From Haplomitrium mnioides (lineage: Eukaryota; Marchantiophyta; Haplomitriopsida; Calobryales), in assembly GCA_049999725.1 (NCBI GenBank), contig JBNGIS010033894.1:1-64000 (forward strand): a DNA stretch of 64,000 nucleotides. Direction: 5' to 3'. Below the pieces are notes generated by a model. It was not told where the DNA came from. It did no database searches and was given only the letters and a program-made list of their open reading frames with translations. This document shows positions 22,701 through 35,414 of this stretch, piece by piece. Positions within the stretch are counted from its first letter, which is position 1. The number at the start of each line of letters is the position of its first letter. Both the position numbers and the translations under genes were made by a program.

Positions 22701-25060
22701 CAATCTAACATCGTAGTATTTGCTTGTTATTGGCTCTCTATTCATGTCTGTTTTTGTTTTTGTCTTTCACTCCAACTCCCAAAATCAAATCTAAAGTTGT
22801 TAATATAATGTTTCTTATCCTTCTAAACTTTGTAGATTTGTTATTCACAAGGCTAGATCTGCCAACTTTTTATAAATGTTATGCAAAGTCCACCATTGTT
22901 GTTTGTGTATCAAACCATCATACTTTGTAAGTCTAACCTAAAACTTGCCTAATTTTATAGCTAGTTCTCGTAGCTCTAAATGTTGCAAATCAAATCGAAT
23001 ATCTACTTATTGTCGTAACAATGAACATCGACTCCACTTCTCAAAGTTCCATTGTCATCAAAACCGCTCTATATTTGCAACCTTAGTGTCTCATCTTTGT
23101 CATAGTGGATCTCATTGTTAGAGACTACCCTTGGTATATTTGTTGTTGCAACCCCATACATCACAAGTCTAATATAATATCACTACTCATATATGAGTTT
23201 TATGACTATAGTATTGGACATCCCTTATCGTAGCTTTGTTCTGTAGCTGTCATACATCAAATTTTTAGTTTCTCCTTTATCATAACTTCATCTTCATAAT
23301 CCACTCTTAGCTATAAATTTTATTTGCATATCAATGTCTCAAATTTTCAGTCATTATAGTTTTCCCATTGTCGTAAATCCTTCGTTTGTCACTTTGTTTA
23401 TATAGCATTGTAAATCCATTGTTGGATCCTCCCTTTTGAGTTTTAGATTTGTAGCAACCAGTCTACTTTATTACAATTAGGTATGTACTATTTTCCACTA
23501 TGTTCACCACCGCTCGTCACCAACTTTCAACAAGGTAGTTTAATTATCGTGTATGGACAGAAAGTACATCATGGTGTTATCATTTTGAAAAAATTAACCT
23601 AGCCAATGTTAGATACTCTTTTGCTAAAAGAGCCATTTATGAGCCATCTATGCTCCTCACTAAAACATCATGGATTTCCTTACTCTGACCCTTTGGACCT
23701 ACCAGATAAGCACTATATGCCTTCGGAACCACAAAGTGCTACACACCTCTCCTCAAAGTCTTGTGCATTTGGCGATCATACTTAGGGATCAATTAAAAAA
23801 CACAAAGTGAGCGAAATATGCCAACAATGAATGAGCTTGTTCATAAAGTTAGTGAGTCAAAACGACGCACAAAGCTCCTTCTCATGTGCGATTTCTGCAA
23901 CTTAATACTTAATTTGAAAAGAACGTAATCCCAACTTTAGAACTTCTCGCAATATAACACTTGACTATGGAACCCTAGTAACCTCATATTCAACTTTAGA
24001 ACTTCTCTGGAAATGAGAATAGATTTGAACCCTTGATATTCTTTGATTATAACTTGTTGATCCCAATCAACTTTAGAATCACCTTCAATGTAGAGCTTGA
24101 CTTTAGACATGAGCTTATTATAATAACCAACCACAACTTAGTACTCAACCAATTATGAAGCCTCCCCTTGTTAGGTTATAAGACACGAGATTAAAGACTC
24201 AAATTGAAGAGCTTGGTTGGAGCAGATCTACCAACACAAACATCAGTGAACAACATAGTAGCATCTTTGGGCTATATTAAATTGTATTCTAGACCAGTCT
24301 AAAGGCATTTTGATTGAAGAGATCTTGTGATTTTGGATTCAAGTGAGTAGAAGGACTTTATCATTTTTTGAGTGAGCATTTGTAGTGATCTCATGAATAA
24401 AAGTTAGCTTATTCAAATCACTTAACCTAGGATTACTTGCTAAAGAGATCAAGTGGCTGCCAAGAAAATAGAGGTGTTGCACCACAATTGCAGAAAGAGG
24501 GAGCTCTAAACCTTGATTTTGGATTAGATCATTTTTTCCTTCCAAAATGCTCAATCGATTTAGAATGAGAAGCAAAATCTAAACTCATATCAAAAATAAA
24601 AAGTTGAATTAGATTCTTGTTTTCCTATGTGCAATGATCCTTTTGCTAGTGACGAAAAATCAAAGGGAAATCTAGAAAGCTTCAATTGATTGCTGAATGT
24701 GCTGAAGGTTTATGGAGAAGAAAATGGCGCTTAGATGTGTATAGAGCGCTTAGCTGTGCATAGAGGTCTCTTCCTTCCATTGAGCAGAATTTGACAAAGG
24801 GCCACCAGAATTTTGTGGAAGCAGGCTATGCATTTTTCATTTTGCTCTACATGGCTGAAATGAGAAATCAACTTGCATGGCTATAAGAAGAGGAGTTGTT
24901 GAAGAGAAAACCAATGGGGAGAAATTGTTGAAGAGAGGGCTGTAAGTAGATTTTTATTTTGCAAGTTTGTGTAGGGATGATCCTTGTGAAGCAACAAAGA
25001 AAATTGACGCTCCATAGCAGATTTTCTTGTACAAACTAGTAAGAAAATTGCACAGTATTG
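19716..25060. other. No recognisable gene between Copia-A and Copia-B
   Basis: T-rich on the plus strand, with short open stretches only. On the minus strand near 20.45-20.65 kb a charged, coiled-coil-like reading is visible over some 40 codons, with stops. A plus-strand stretch near 22.97-23.13 kb reads with several closely spaced cysteines and histidines. Neither matches a family I can name. The Copia-A 5' leader and LTR should lie at the left end of this stretch, but I could not delimit them. Confidence 0.45.
22177..22276. other. Assembly gap of 100 N
   Basis: Exactly 100 undetermined bases, the usual placeholder for a gap of unknown size. The sequences left and right of it need not be adjacent in the genome. 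Confidence 0.98.
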
Positions 25061-25065
25061 CCTAG

Positions 25066-25480
25066 TTTTGATAAATCAAAGAGAGAATTCTGAAAGTTGA
25101 TACTATCAACTTCTTCTCATATACTTTATAGCAAATGTATTTCTATAGCAAGCAAGCCAATGTGTATTGGGTGAGTGCCCCTCACTCTTCATTATACCTA
25201 CAAGGCTAACCTCCGTAGCCACACAAGCTAACATACAAATGAGCCACACAATACAAAACTACCTCTTCAGCCACTTAATACGAATACATAGAGATATACC
25301 CTAACCAAATACCTAATCTACATACATGCATATATACACTACAAACATTGGCAAAACACCAACCATGCAACCAAAATACCAGATCATCCTAGTGAACCAA
25401 CATGGTATACCAACAATAGAATACTAAATCACACTAGTGAACCAACAACAGAACAAGTGGTAGAGCTCAAAACCTCAATA
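25066..25480 (-). repeat. Copia-B 3' LTR
   Basis: Matches 45880-46485 in patches along its length (for example AACTTCTTCTCATA, CCGTAGCCACACAA, CAAAATACCA). It is 415 bp long, against 606 bp for the partner; the difference is largely from tandem duplications in the partner. Confidence 0.85.
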
Positions 25481-25496
25481 CTCCCCCTCCCCTTTG
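25481..25496 (-). other. Copia-B polypurine tract
   Basis: The minus strand reads CAAAGGGGAGGGGGAG directly before the LTR start TATTGAGG. Confidence 0.8.
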
Positions 25497-28400
25497 AGCT
25501 CAGTGCATGTACTCCAAGTTGATCTCTTAATTGTTGCAGCTTCTTTGCGCTCAATGACTTGGTAAAAATATCAACCACTTGAACCTTGGTGGTGACATAT
25601 TTTAGATCAACCATCCTTTCCGAAACTTTCTCCCGCACATAGTGATAGTGCACCTCAATATGCTTTGAGCATGCATGGAAAACTGGATTGTTGGCTAGCT
25701 AGATATTGCTTTTATTGTCACAGTAAACTTCTTCTATTAATTCCCTATGCAAAAAAGAAATTCTTTATATCCATTTGATGTAAAGACCATTGTTTTGCAG
25801 TAGCCAATGCAATGACTGCTCTAGTTGTTGTTATTTTTGCCACGAGACTGAATTTTTCTTCATAATCTATGCTATAAGTTTGTGCATACTTTGGCAACCA
25901 ACCTTTCTTTGAACATACTTATGCTCATATCTTCATGTCTCTTTAACTTGTAGACCCACTTACATCCAATGGCTTTCTTCTCGTTTGGTAATGTAACCAA
26001 ATCCCATGTTTGGTTTCTCTAAAGAGCATCCATCTCTTCTACCATAATAGACTCTCATCTTTCATCACTGACATCATCATTAAATATCACAGGACTAAGT
26101 TCTTTCTCCATGATAACCTGGACCATATATGCATGATGAGATGCAGTGAACCCCTTAATACCCAATCTACTAATAGGGTATTTCACTCTTCCATTTCTAC
26201 ACACAGGTACTCCTTGCACTTTCTATTTCATTTGTCTTGAACCTGGCATTGTAGTTGAAGGCAATCTTAACTCTTCATCCATGCTCTATGGTTCACTACA
26301 TAAGGATTCATCATGTGAACTCATTGTTGTCATATCTCCAACACTTTCTTGTGCTGTACTAGTTGAAGCACATTGCTCCAAATCACTGCACAGTTATTCT
26401 TGCAATGGACTATTGCTATTGCCTCTAATTCCACTCTGAAGACCACTCAAACTTTGTGTTTGCTGACTCTGTTCTGTCACAACTTGCCTACCTTTCACAT
26501 CTTGTTCTATCACAACCTATTTTTGTTTCATATCAACTATGCTATTCTCAATTTTTGGATGATACCACGTACTTAATTCATCAAAGACTACGTCTCTACT
26601 TACCCATATTATTTTTGAAATAGGACAAAAACATTTGTAGCCTTTTTGCTGATGAGAATATCCAATGAATACACATTTCTTAGCTTTCAAATCCAATTTT
26701 CTATATGTTTTTGCTGGTACATATATATATGCAACACAACCAAACATTTTTAGATATGAAATATCTGGGCATCTTTTTGTGAATTTCTCCTCTTGTGTTA
26801 TTCCATGAACCGATGTAGTAGGAGTATGATTCATAATATGGACAACTATTGATACTACCTCTGCTCAATAATAATCAGGCATGGTTTTCTCATTCAGTAA
26901 GAACGTGCTAACTCTGCTATATGTCTATTTTTCCTTTCAGCATCCCCATTATGTTGGGGTGTATATTTGCATGTCTATTACCTTTTAATACGTGCCTTCA
27001 ACAGATTCTTATTGAACTCTGTGGAGAAATATTCCCCACCTCCATCAGACCACAAACACTTTATTGGTAGTCATTTCTTATTGTCATCCATTGCTTGGAA
27101 GTTCTTGAAGTGATCAAACACTTCACTCTTCTGCTTTATAAAACTTACCTACATTTTTTGTGAACAATTATTAATAAATGCCACATAGTATATGCATCCT
27201 CTAATGGACCTTTTTTTTTTTATCTCCCCATACATCTGAGTGTATCAACTTAAGTGGCCTATGCACCACATATGCGTCATGAGGAAATGACTTCCTTGAT
27301 TGCTTACCAAATTGGCAAGCTTTACACACCTTCTTCATTCCTTCCACTTTAAACTTGGGCAGCCCATTGACTACTCTTGAGCTCTATATGCTTTTCAATG
27401 TTTGTATGTTGACATGCCCAATACACTTGTGCCAAATCTCATTATCTAACACAACTCATGTACCATATGCAAACATAGCTTCTATCACTTCAGGCATGCT
27501 TATATCTTGTGTAAACATTCTGCCATTTCTACTTCCTTTTGTGATGTGGTCGTAATTGTTCCTCTAGTCCTCAATTAAAAAATTTGTATAATTAAATCTC
27601 ACCTACATGTTCTACTCAACACATTGTCCAACTGAAATCAAGTTATTTTGACTTCTAGGAACATGCAAAACGTTAGACAAACACTTTGTCCTACCATTCT
27701 CCATCATAATAAGGATGCTCTCAATTTGATGAATATGATGCATAGTTGAATCTCATGTTTCAACATATCCAGGTGTACTTAGATCTCTGGTTTCTTTAAA
27801 CCATTCTCTGTGATTGGTCATGTGGTTGGAGCACAAAGAATCTATAAACCAATAGTCTTCACTGTCATTCTTCTTCTCATGCGTGAGAGATGAGTACCAA
27901 TGTTGTATAACTTTGTTTGTGGAATCGGCCTTACTATTTGCTTGTAGATAATAGAGAGTAGATGTCTTATGATGGATTAATAATGTCTCATTATATGCCT
28001 TGCTGGAACTTGCATAGTTCCCTTGAAGTTTGTTGTTTCTCAAATCATTCTATTTCTTGCAACAATTTTTTGCCATATGGTCTGGCTTTTCACAATAAAA
28101 GCAATTTGATCCTTGATTATGATATTGATCTTTGATTCCTTGATTACTCTTGTTGCCTCTAAATTGACTTCTTCCATATGATTGTGACTCGAATTATTGC
28201 TGGTTTTGTATAACTTCCTTTGAATTGCCTTTTCCAGAGCCGCCTCTTCTATAGCCTCTACCTCGACCTCTACCTCTACTAAAGTAGAAAACTTGTTCCT
28301 CATTGCCTTGACTACTTGATGCTCTTCCACCAAGGTCAAGCTCTTTTGCAACAAGCACATAGATGAGCTATGTAAACAACATAGCTCCCTCCTTTGTTCT

Positions 28401-28558
28401 CATAGAAGTCTTAAATTTTTTATATTCTTTGCCCTATCCATTCAAGCATATGCCACTATGGCACTCTCTTTCACATCTTCTCCTAAATTCACCAGTTTTT
28501 CAGAGAGAGATTTAATTTTCAAGGCATAGACATTGATATTGAGTTTTTCTATCTATAG
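25483..28558 (-). pseudogene. Copia-B gag C-terminus to pol, RT core deleted
   Basis: From right to left on the minus strand: gag zinc knuckle CFYCEKPDHMAKNC intact (near 28.08 kb); protease region with WFIDSLCSNHMT (glycine of DSG replaced, 27.84 kb); a decayed integrase (26.85-27.6 kb); the SH3-like domain after integrase with ISYLKMFGCVAYIYVP and a CFCPISKIIWVSRDVVFDEL segment (26517-26834); and an RT start (25.77-26.0 kb). The reading then jumps within a few codons from the RT N-terminus (DIK...FLHREL) to the RNase H end (VYCDNKSNI, then KHIEVHYHYVREK), so the RT catalytic core, including YVDD, is gone. Confidence 0.85.
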
Positions 28559-28559
28559 A

Positions 28560-28572
28560 AATAGCTACTACT
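28560..28572 (+). repeat. Tir-B left terminal inverted repeat
   Basis: AATAGCTACTACT, then TTGAACTAAG, then a second related copy AATAGGCTACT (28583-28593). Tir-A has the same arrangement at its left end. Confidence 0.7.
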
Positions 28573-29453
28573 TTGAACTAAGAATAGGCTACTTAAATTA
28601 GAAAACTTTTTTTAAAGAAAAATTTGAGCTAAAAAAACAGAGAAAACAAGGTTAGTTTTAAAAAACAAAAAGTATGGGAGTTTTTGAGCTTTATTTTTTG
28701 CCATTTTAACAAGCATGATGGAGCGAGTGTCAATTTTATTATGCAAAATCAAACAATATTCTTAGTTTTTATGAAAACATTGGAAATCTTGTAATCGATA
28801 AAAAGGTATAAAAGTTATGGTAGGCTTTCACAAGAAACTTGCACTTATCATTGAGTACATTTTGAAGCCCCAAAATTGAAATATAAACTATTTTGAAATA
28901 ATTTTGGTTGCAAAAACTCTATGCGTGTATAGACAAGGTGCTCTTTGAAACTTATTTTTTGGAAAAAAAATTAGAAAACATGAGGAAAACGCTCAAGCAA
29001 ACTAGAAGTCAAGGGAATGAGTTTGGAATTGTAAACACAAAAATTGAGAAAATAAAACATTGCATGGATTTAGGAGCTCCATTTTTAGGTTCAAGCAAGA
29101 AAGAAGCTTTCTTTTGTAGTTGAAAATCCATAAAGCTTTCTTTTGTAGTTGAAAATCCATGCAACTTTCTTTTGTAGTTGAAAATCCATGCACGCAATAG
29201 TTAAAGTGGGTATAAAAAAAGAATATTTCAGCAACTAAAGATAATTTATACTTCAGAGGAACATATACACAAAGGAGTTATAGTTCATAATCAAAAAAAC
29301 ATTGGTTAGGGAGATTTAATTAAGAGTGTAAATAAGAAACATCTCCAAGTTTTTGACTAGATTCTACCAAACAAAGGTTTCAAATTCTACAAGAGAGTCT
29401 TTGACCAATGTAGAATCTAGGTTTTAATCAGTAGTCTTTGTATGTAGAAGCTT

Positions 29454-29609
29454 CCACCCCAAAGTCTATATGCACATAGGACTCCAAGCTCAACATCTGA
29501 ACACTCCACCCCAAAGTCCATGCGCGTATAGAAATCCAAACTCACCATCTAAACACTCCACCTCAAGGTTTGTGCGCACATAAGAATCTGAGCTCAACAT
29601 CTAAACACT
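29454..29609. repeat. Three tandem 52-bp units near the Tir-B left end
   Basis: Units at 29454, 29506 and 29558 start CCACCCCAAAG or a close variant. Each contains a YATGCGCGYATA-type near-palindrome followed by a CTCAACATCTAAACACT-like tail. This is the same palindromic core as in the other arrays, with a longer spacer. Confidence 0.85.
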
Positions 29610-32289
29610 CTACAACAAAGAATATCAAGAACCTAGGTTTAATGTTCCGTAACAGAGTTTTTATACACATGAGGTTTTGACTTGCGAATTAAAGTCTATG
29701 CCCACATATTGTTTAGACTTCTACCACCAAGGATACAAATGCTAAAGGTTCTATTTTTTGCAATAAACTCTAAACACGCTAAAGATTTTGTTTTATGATT
29801 GAAGTCTAAAAGCAAAACGGATACAAAGCTCTACAACCGAGTCAAAGCGCGATGAAGGTTTCCATTTTTATATCAAAGTCCTTACAAGCAAAAGATAAGT
29901 AGTCAATTTGGGGATATGCTTTAGCAATACAAAAACATTAATTTCTTCTAGCAAGCAGTAAAGAAAGAAGGAACATACTTATATTTTGGATAAGAAAATA
30001 TTTTACAAACCAAATGAAGATATGAACTAAAGATTCAAGTTTCATTTACAAAGAATAACATTCAACTTGAAATGATTTACACTAAGAAGTTCAAGGTGGT
30101 AGATAAATTCAACAAATTCCTTCATAACATTCTGAGGTACTTTGTAAAATAATAATCTTAAATTACAATATAATTGAAAGTACACAATATACAATAAAAT
30201 TCTTAAATTACTTTAGTCACTCATCTCGACTTCTTCGGATTTAGCTTCAAAAGATTCATCAAGATTTTCTTGATCTGTCTCAATGTTAACAACAGTGATT
30301 GAATCTCTTTCAAACATATCAAGATTGAATGCTTTTTGTCTTTCGTACTAAAATAGATTTGATTTAATGGTAGCTAGAGTGGTTTTCTTCAATTGATTTT
30401 TTTTGTGTGAGAAGAAAATCAAAAAACCAAATCATGATTTGTGTCACATCAAGTACATCAATAGATAACTTGGATTCGTATTTTCCTTTTGTTGATGCTA
30501 TTTTTTCTAGGAAGTACTGTCCAAAAAATGCATCCTCAACTTCACAAGCAAACCATTGAACACATACTCGATTTGGGTTTGGAGGTTCTTCCTCATCAAA
30601 TAACAAAAATGTGAGAACTTTGGAAATCCAAAATGGTCTACTATTTGGATCGAGAGATGCAACAACACCTACCTTTTGCCTCATATAGATTGCCAAATTC
30701 ATGCACGTATCGGGTGTTGTGCGAAAGAGTCTCTTCTCGCGGCCTAGGTGCTCCAGTATAGATTGCTCGACATGTAGAAAGTATTTGCTGTACTAGAGCA
30801 TCTTCATTTGTCTGTTGAGCATCAAGTTGAGAACCTATGCAAACATTTTGAGAATCATAACAAGTACTTGTTGGTTGTAAAGGTGGAAAGGTGAACTTTG
30901 CTTCGAGTCCTTGTTTTTTTTTTTCTTTCAAGGATGTAGGTCGCAAAATTTACGTTAGGAAAAAAAAAGTCATTCCACCGTTGAATGTTAAGAATCTTTA
31001 AAGAACTTGTAGCAGTTCTCACTTATGTTGTCCCTTATTGCAAAGACCACTTTCTCGGCATCAACCTCTCTTTCTTCCTTTTGAGATCATTTGATTTCAT
31101 AATATGCCTTGAGAGGAATCAATATTGAACTTAAAATTTCTTTGTCCACTTTAGGTAGGTATTTGGGTTGACAAATACCATCAAGAGTTAACCAAAACTC
31201 ATCTATTGAATATTGTTTGCTCCAAATATTTGCCTTGGAATCATTCAATTAGAACTTGAATTGTTGATTAAAGGCAATATCATGTATCATGTAAACCAAA
31301 GAGGGACGTTATTGTATAAACATTTTAAAATCCCAAGTTTCCATCAAAAGAGTTACGTAAGGTTTAGGATTATACGATAATTGTAGCCCATGGCTAGGAC
31401 TCGTAATTGTGAAAGCTTTGATATGTTTCAAACATTTGGAGAGTTTGTTGAATATTTGATCGTTTTGATTATGAGTATGGGCAACCATGAGAAATCCCAC
31501 CTTCATTTTTTGGAAAACATTCTTGGCAATAAGGAGAATAAGATATCCAAATAAGATGGAATTCTTTGTCTCTCGTATTGTGTTGTCCTACTTAAGATAC
31601 AAAGTTAGAGGCAGCGGCCCTTCAAAGTCTTATAATATTTTATTGAGCACAGTAACTATCAAATTGGAATTACTTCTCAAGTTTCCGTAGGTTATGAAAA
31701 CCCTTGAAGAAAAAGCATGATTGAATATTAAGGCACCAAAACATGCACACTCACCAAACAATCTTTATGAATGTTTTTTGGTGGCAAAGGCTAGTGTGTA
31801 ATAGCAATTTTCTTTTGATCCATTCCATCAATGACAATTCCCAAGTACTTTTAACCATTGGTATAACATTTTCTTTGATGGTTTGCAAGTTTTTTTCTTT
31901 CTTTCATTTGTTGGTTACAATGAAGAAACAATTAGCGATTATATTTGACTACATCCTCACAAAGTACGAAAGATATAAAAGTAGTTCAATAAAACATGTG
32001 TCGATGTTTCGAACTTCAAAAGACAACCTTAGGTGCTAAAAATATTCAAATTAGTTTAAACAAATGTTTGGATTGGTAGAAGTGAAAATTTATGAAAAGA
32101 TTAAAAGTAAACTTTAGCTAATTTAAATAAAAAAGAATCTAAATAACAATCACAACAAGTACTTGTGTTTGACTTGAAAAAAACAAAATTTTTGAAAGGA
32201 GAAAAACAAGATTTGCACACAAAGGGTCACAAACTGGAACTATAATTTTAAAGGTAGCTTGGGCTCTTTGTTTGCAAAGGATTAAAAAA

Positions 32290-32460
32290 AACCAGAACAT
32301 ATCATATGCGCGCATAGGATCAGTGGAGACAACAATTGATTGTATGTGCATATAGCAACAAAAGAAACAACACCAATATCAAGGCTTTCTTTGAGTGTTG
32401 TAGCGACTGGATTTGAAAGAAACAAGAACAAAACCTATGCACGCATACGATTTGCAAACA
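32290..32460. repeat. Isolated palindromic repeat units in a DUF7869-gene intron
   Basis: CATATGCGCGCATAGGAT (32307) and CTATGCACGCATACGAT (32434), with a weaker copy GTATGTGCATATAG near 32342. They lie in the long non-coding stretch (about 32.04-32.80 kb) between the cysteine-pair exon and the DUF7869 core, and are probably remnants of another intronic array. Confidence 0.6.
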
Positions 32461-34209
32461 ACAAAAATGATTCTTGTTATTGTCTATCCAGCAAAGGGAT
32501 CTTGATTCAAAGCAACAAAAGAAAAACTTGTTGTAAGGCCAAGGTCACCACCAACAATCAGATCCATTTCCTTGCTTTATTTAAATGTAGACAAGGCTAG
32601 GATTCAAATTTAAAACAATAGTACCAATCCGAGCATAGACTCTATTCTCACAACTCAAGTTGCTAAGGTTTATTTGACTCAAATCTTGTTTGCTCAACAA
32701 CTTAAGAAAACAATTTTTTCTTGACACTAAGTTGAGAGAACAAAAAAATCTCTAGAACTAAGCTTTGAGTCTTATTAATTAATAAAACTTCGATTAACCG
32801 TAGGTTTCAAAAGAGAAGAAAGCTATTACCTTTGTCGAACTCCAAGATAAATTTTTCTTGTAATGATTTTATTTCTTTGCATGTTTCACAAACAACAAAT
32901 CTATTGAGTTTTGGAATTTTAACATTTGGAAAATGAGTTCTCAAATGTTTTGTAAAACCCGAAAAACTAAGAATGCAATCGAGATCTTTCTCTTTCAAAT
33001 AAGTTGTGTAGTAGTCATAAACTTCCAATTTTGCAAAATTATCGGACAAGTTATAAAATTTCTGAGTGGCTATTCTCTTGCAGTATCCTTAAACAAAATT
33101 GTCCATTCACTTATGCATGAATACTCCTTTAGCAGATAGTTCTCTTTTTCCAAAAATGCCTCTAGGTACTGTATTTTTGAGATTTTAAATTCTTTAGATT
33201 CTACTGATAATATTAATTTAATATTAATACCCTATTGATAATATTAATTTGAAGGCTCTTTTACATACAATGGTACCCTCACGAAAATTGAACCGGTTTT
33301 CAACATGAGAGTCTTTTCTTGGTATTCTTCCCACTGAAATGTGATATCTCAATTCTTCATGCTGTGCCGAAAATATGTTTCTCTTACAGTTTTCAAAAAA
33401 TCTATCTTGGATAATGACAAACAATTATTTTGACAACATGAAATTCTTCTCAATTTTGAAATTGATATTGGATTGAGATTTTTCTTCACAAAGCTCTTAT
33501 CATGATGGACTTTCTGAAAAGAATTTTCACATAAGATCTTTACCCATATGGGTTTTAGCCCAAACAAAGAATTCTTATATTGTGTTGGTCGATTCGGTCT
33601 GTAAGCAAATCCATCCATTGAAGATAATTCATCGTCTTGAAGATCTTGAACATCATCAATAACACTGTTTGTTTCTTCATAGTAAGTTTTCAAAGAATGA
33701 AGTCCTCCTTGAGGATTAGAAGAATTGCACCATGCCAAAACAAAATCTTCATCAATATCTTGAACATTAGGAAATGTTTTTAATAACATAATTAGTGTCC
33801 TTGGCGATAACTCCAATGAAATATTGATTGACTAAGACTCTTTACTAGAACAATTTCCCAAACTGTCGTTTGAAGATTCCTCCAAAAGAATTCGGTTTGT
33901 TTTAGATTTATCAATCTCATTGAGAGGTCTAACTTGAGTAGAAATCACTTGTTCTTTGAGTGGTGCTATCGATGACAGCGATTCATCTCTAAAATTGAAA
34001 TCATCTACTAATTCTTTGGTTTTTGTGTTTTGGACAAACATATTTGGATCTTAAATTTTAAGGTATTCATCAGATGAGGATGGAGAAAGGTCCACATCCG
34101 TCTAGAAATTCTAGCTTGAATGTGTTTCTGTTGATCTTTTGGAGTTGTCAAATGAAAGATTCAACTTTGACCACTTTATTAGCAACAAAGATCGAAGGTT
34201 TGCAAAAAG

Positions 34210-34370
34210 TTGAGTCTTGGATCCAATGCAGGCATTCGGTTCCCTCTTTGATCTTTTGCACACAACTCGTTCACTTCTTGTTCATATGCACACATTGGAT
34301 TCACTCTTGGACCCTATGCGTGCATAGGGTTCAATCCTTGGTCCTATGCGCACATATGGTTCACCTTCTT
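34210..34370. repeat. Palindromic array in intron 1 of the DUF7869-type gene
   Basis: About five units at a step near 31 bp, with cores such as CCTATGCGTGCATAGG and CCTATGCGCACATATGG separated by GTTCACTCTTGG-like spacers. It lies between the donor at 34468 and the acceptor at about 34102 on the minus strand. Confidence 0.75.
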
Positions 34371-34543
34371 AATCTTTCCAAGTAGAGCTATCTGATTCAA
34401 CAAAAGAACATATTTTTTCGAAAAATACTCACCATCATACTTGACGCTTTAGGTATTCCATTGCTTACCTCCAAAGAACTGTGGTTTGAACCAATATCTT
34501 GTTGCTGGCCAAAAGCAACACCCCTTTGAAAAACTTTAGCCAT

Positions 34544-34992
34544 TGACAAATCTTACTAAAAAATCAACTATTTTAACAAATATTCTCAACTTCTAACGAC
34601 CTACCTAAAATAAGTGTTTTTGAAGGAAATTTTGCAAAACGACAAAATTATAGACTTTTTGTGAAGAAAATGAAAAAAAAGAAATTGGAAAGATGAAAAC
34701 GAGCAATACTTTATATACTAACTTTTTTTTTGCACCATGCCAACCTACATGTTAAGAGCTCAACGAATCATTTTTTTATGAGAGAAAGCATTTTTTGGAA
34801 TTTTGGTATAAAAGGAGAAACAATGGAAAGCTTCTTTCCATTGTCACAAGTTCACTTCCTAGTTTTTGTTTTCTTGTCATTGCTGTTTTTGCAATTTCTT
34901 ATTGTTTTGCCATCTTCAGCCTTTTGGTTTTTGTGAACTTTTGTTCATTAGATTTTTGCTATTAAGTTTTACCAGTTTTTACTTTCTAGAAA
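34544..34992. promoter_or_regulatory. Divergent intergenic region of the two Tir-B genes
   Basis: About 450 bp separate the start codon of the DUF7869-type gene (34543, minus) from the probable start of the ParB-methyltransferase gene (34993, plus). The stretch is AT-rich and has no coding signal of its own. TATAAAAGG at 34807-34815 is a good plant TATA box for the plus-strand gene. TTTACTTTCTAG just before 34990 could be an intron acceptor in the 5' leader. A shared promoter is inference from the layout. Confidence 0.55.
34807..34815 (+). promoter_or_regulatory. Probable TATA box
   Basis: TATAAAAGG, about 180 bases upstream of the probable start of the ParB-methyltransferase gene. Position and orientation fit a plus-strand core promoter; transcription itself is not shown. 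Confidence 0.45.
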
Positions 34993-35414
34993 GTGGCATC
35001 ATAGATCAATGCTCCTAAACCAACTCAACCAAAGCTTCATAGGTATTCAAATGTGCTGAAAGTTGTAGAGCCACAAAAATTAGACTACTAATGGCTAATT
35101 TGTTGTGGAGCCATGAAAGACATTGATTATCACCTATACTGTTTTGCTCATGAAGGTGAAAATTTTAACTTGGGCATTTTTGGTCCAAATAACCATGATT
35201 AAAGAGGGGCAGAGAGCCCACATGAGGCTGTTTGTGTAGTCAAATGAAGACATTTCCCTCTTTAAGGTGTCAAGGAAAAGATTTTGCTTTGTGGAGATGA
35301 ACTAGAAGGACTTCTTTTACGAAGGATTTGCAAGCGTCCTTCAACAATGGCAAGGTAAGTTTTTCATTTGTTTTTAAGTTGTTCGGGATTCCTTTCACAC
35401 AAGTGCTCACAAGT

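Larger units (their letters stand above)
30213..34543 (-). pseudogene. DUF7869-type gene of Tir-B, intron-containing, decayed
   Basis: Exon 1 is 34469-34543: an intact ATG and 25 codons, ending at a GTAAGC donor. Exon 2 begins near 34101 after a TTTCTAG acceptor, in phase. Pieces in order: an N-terminal region (33.2-34.1 kb) with CCQNNCLSL; a segment at 32807-33049 with HFPNVKIPKLNRFVVCETC, a cysteine-pair element typical of this family; then the DUF7869 core with VIDGMDQKK (near 31.86 kb), DNTIRETKN (31.57 kb) and VGFLMVAHTHNQNDQIF (31.45-31.5 kb; the family has G-H-T-H-E-D-I-D). The C-terminus has an FWISKVLTFL...VQWFACE segment resembling a BAH-like module and ends SEEVEMSD at 30213. At least four stops or frameshifts break it. 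DUF7869 has no settled function that I know of; a transposase-like role is suspected from its dispersal. Confidence 0.75.

Noticed and set aside
28908-29197. Short frames near 29.0 kb with a repeated TTTTGTAGTTGAAAATCCAT word
   Set aside because: Three 28-30 bp copies of this word generate the frames (29110-29190). It is a small tandem repeat in the non-coding left end of Tir-B, not a gene.
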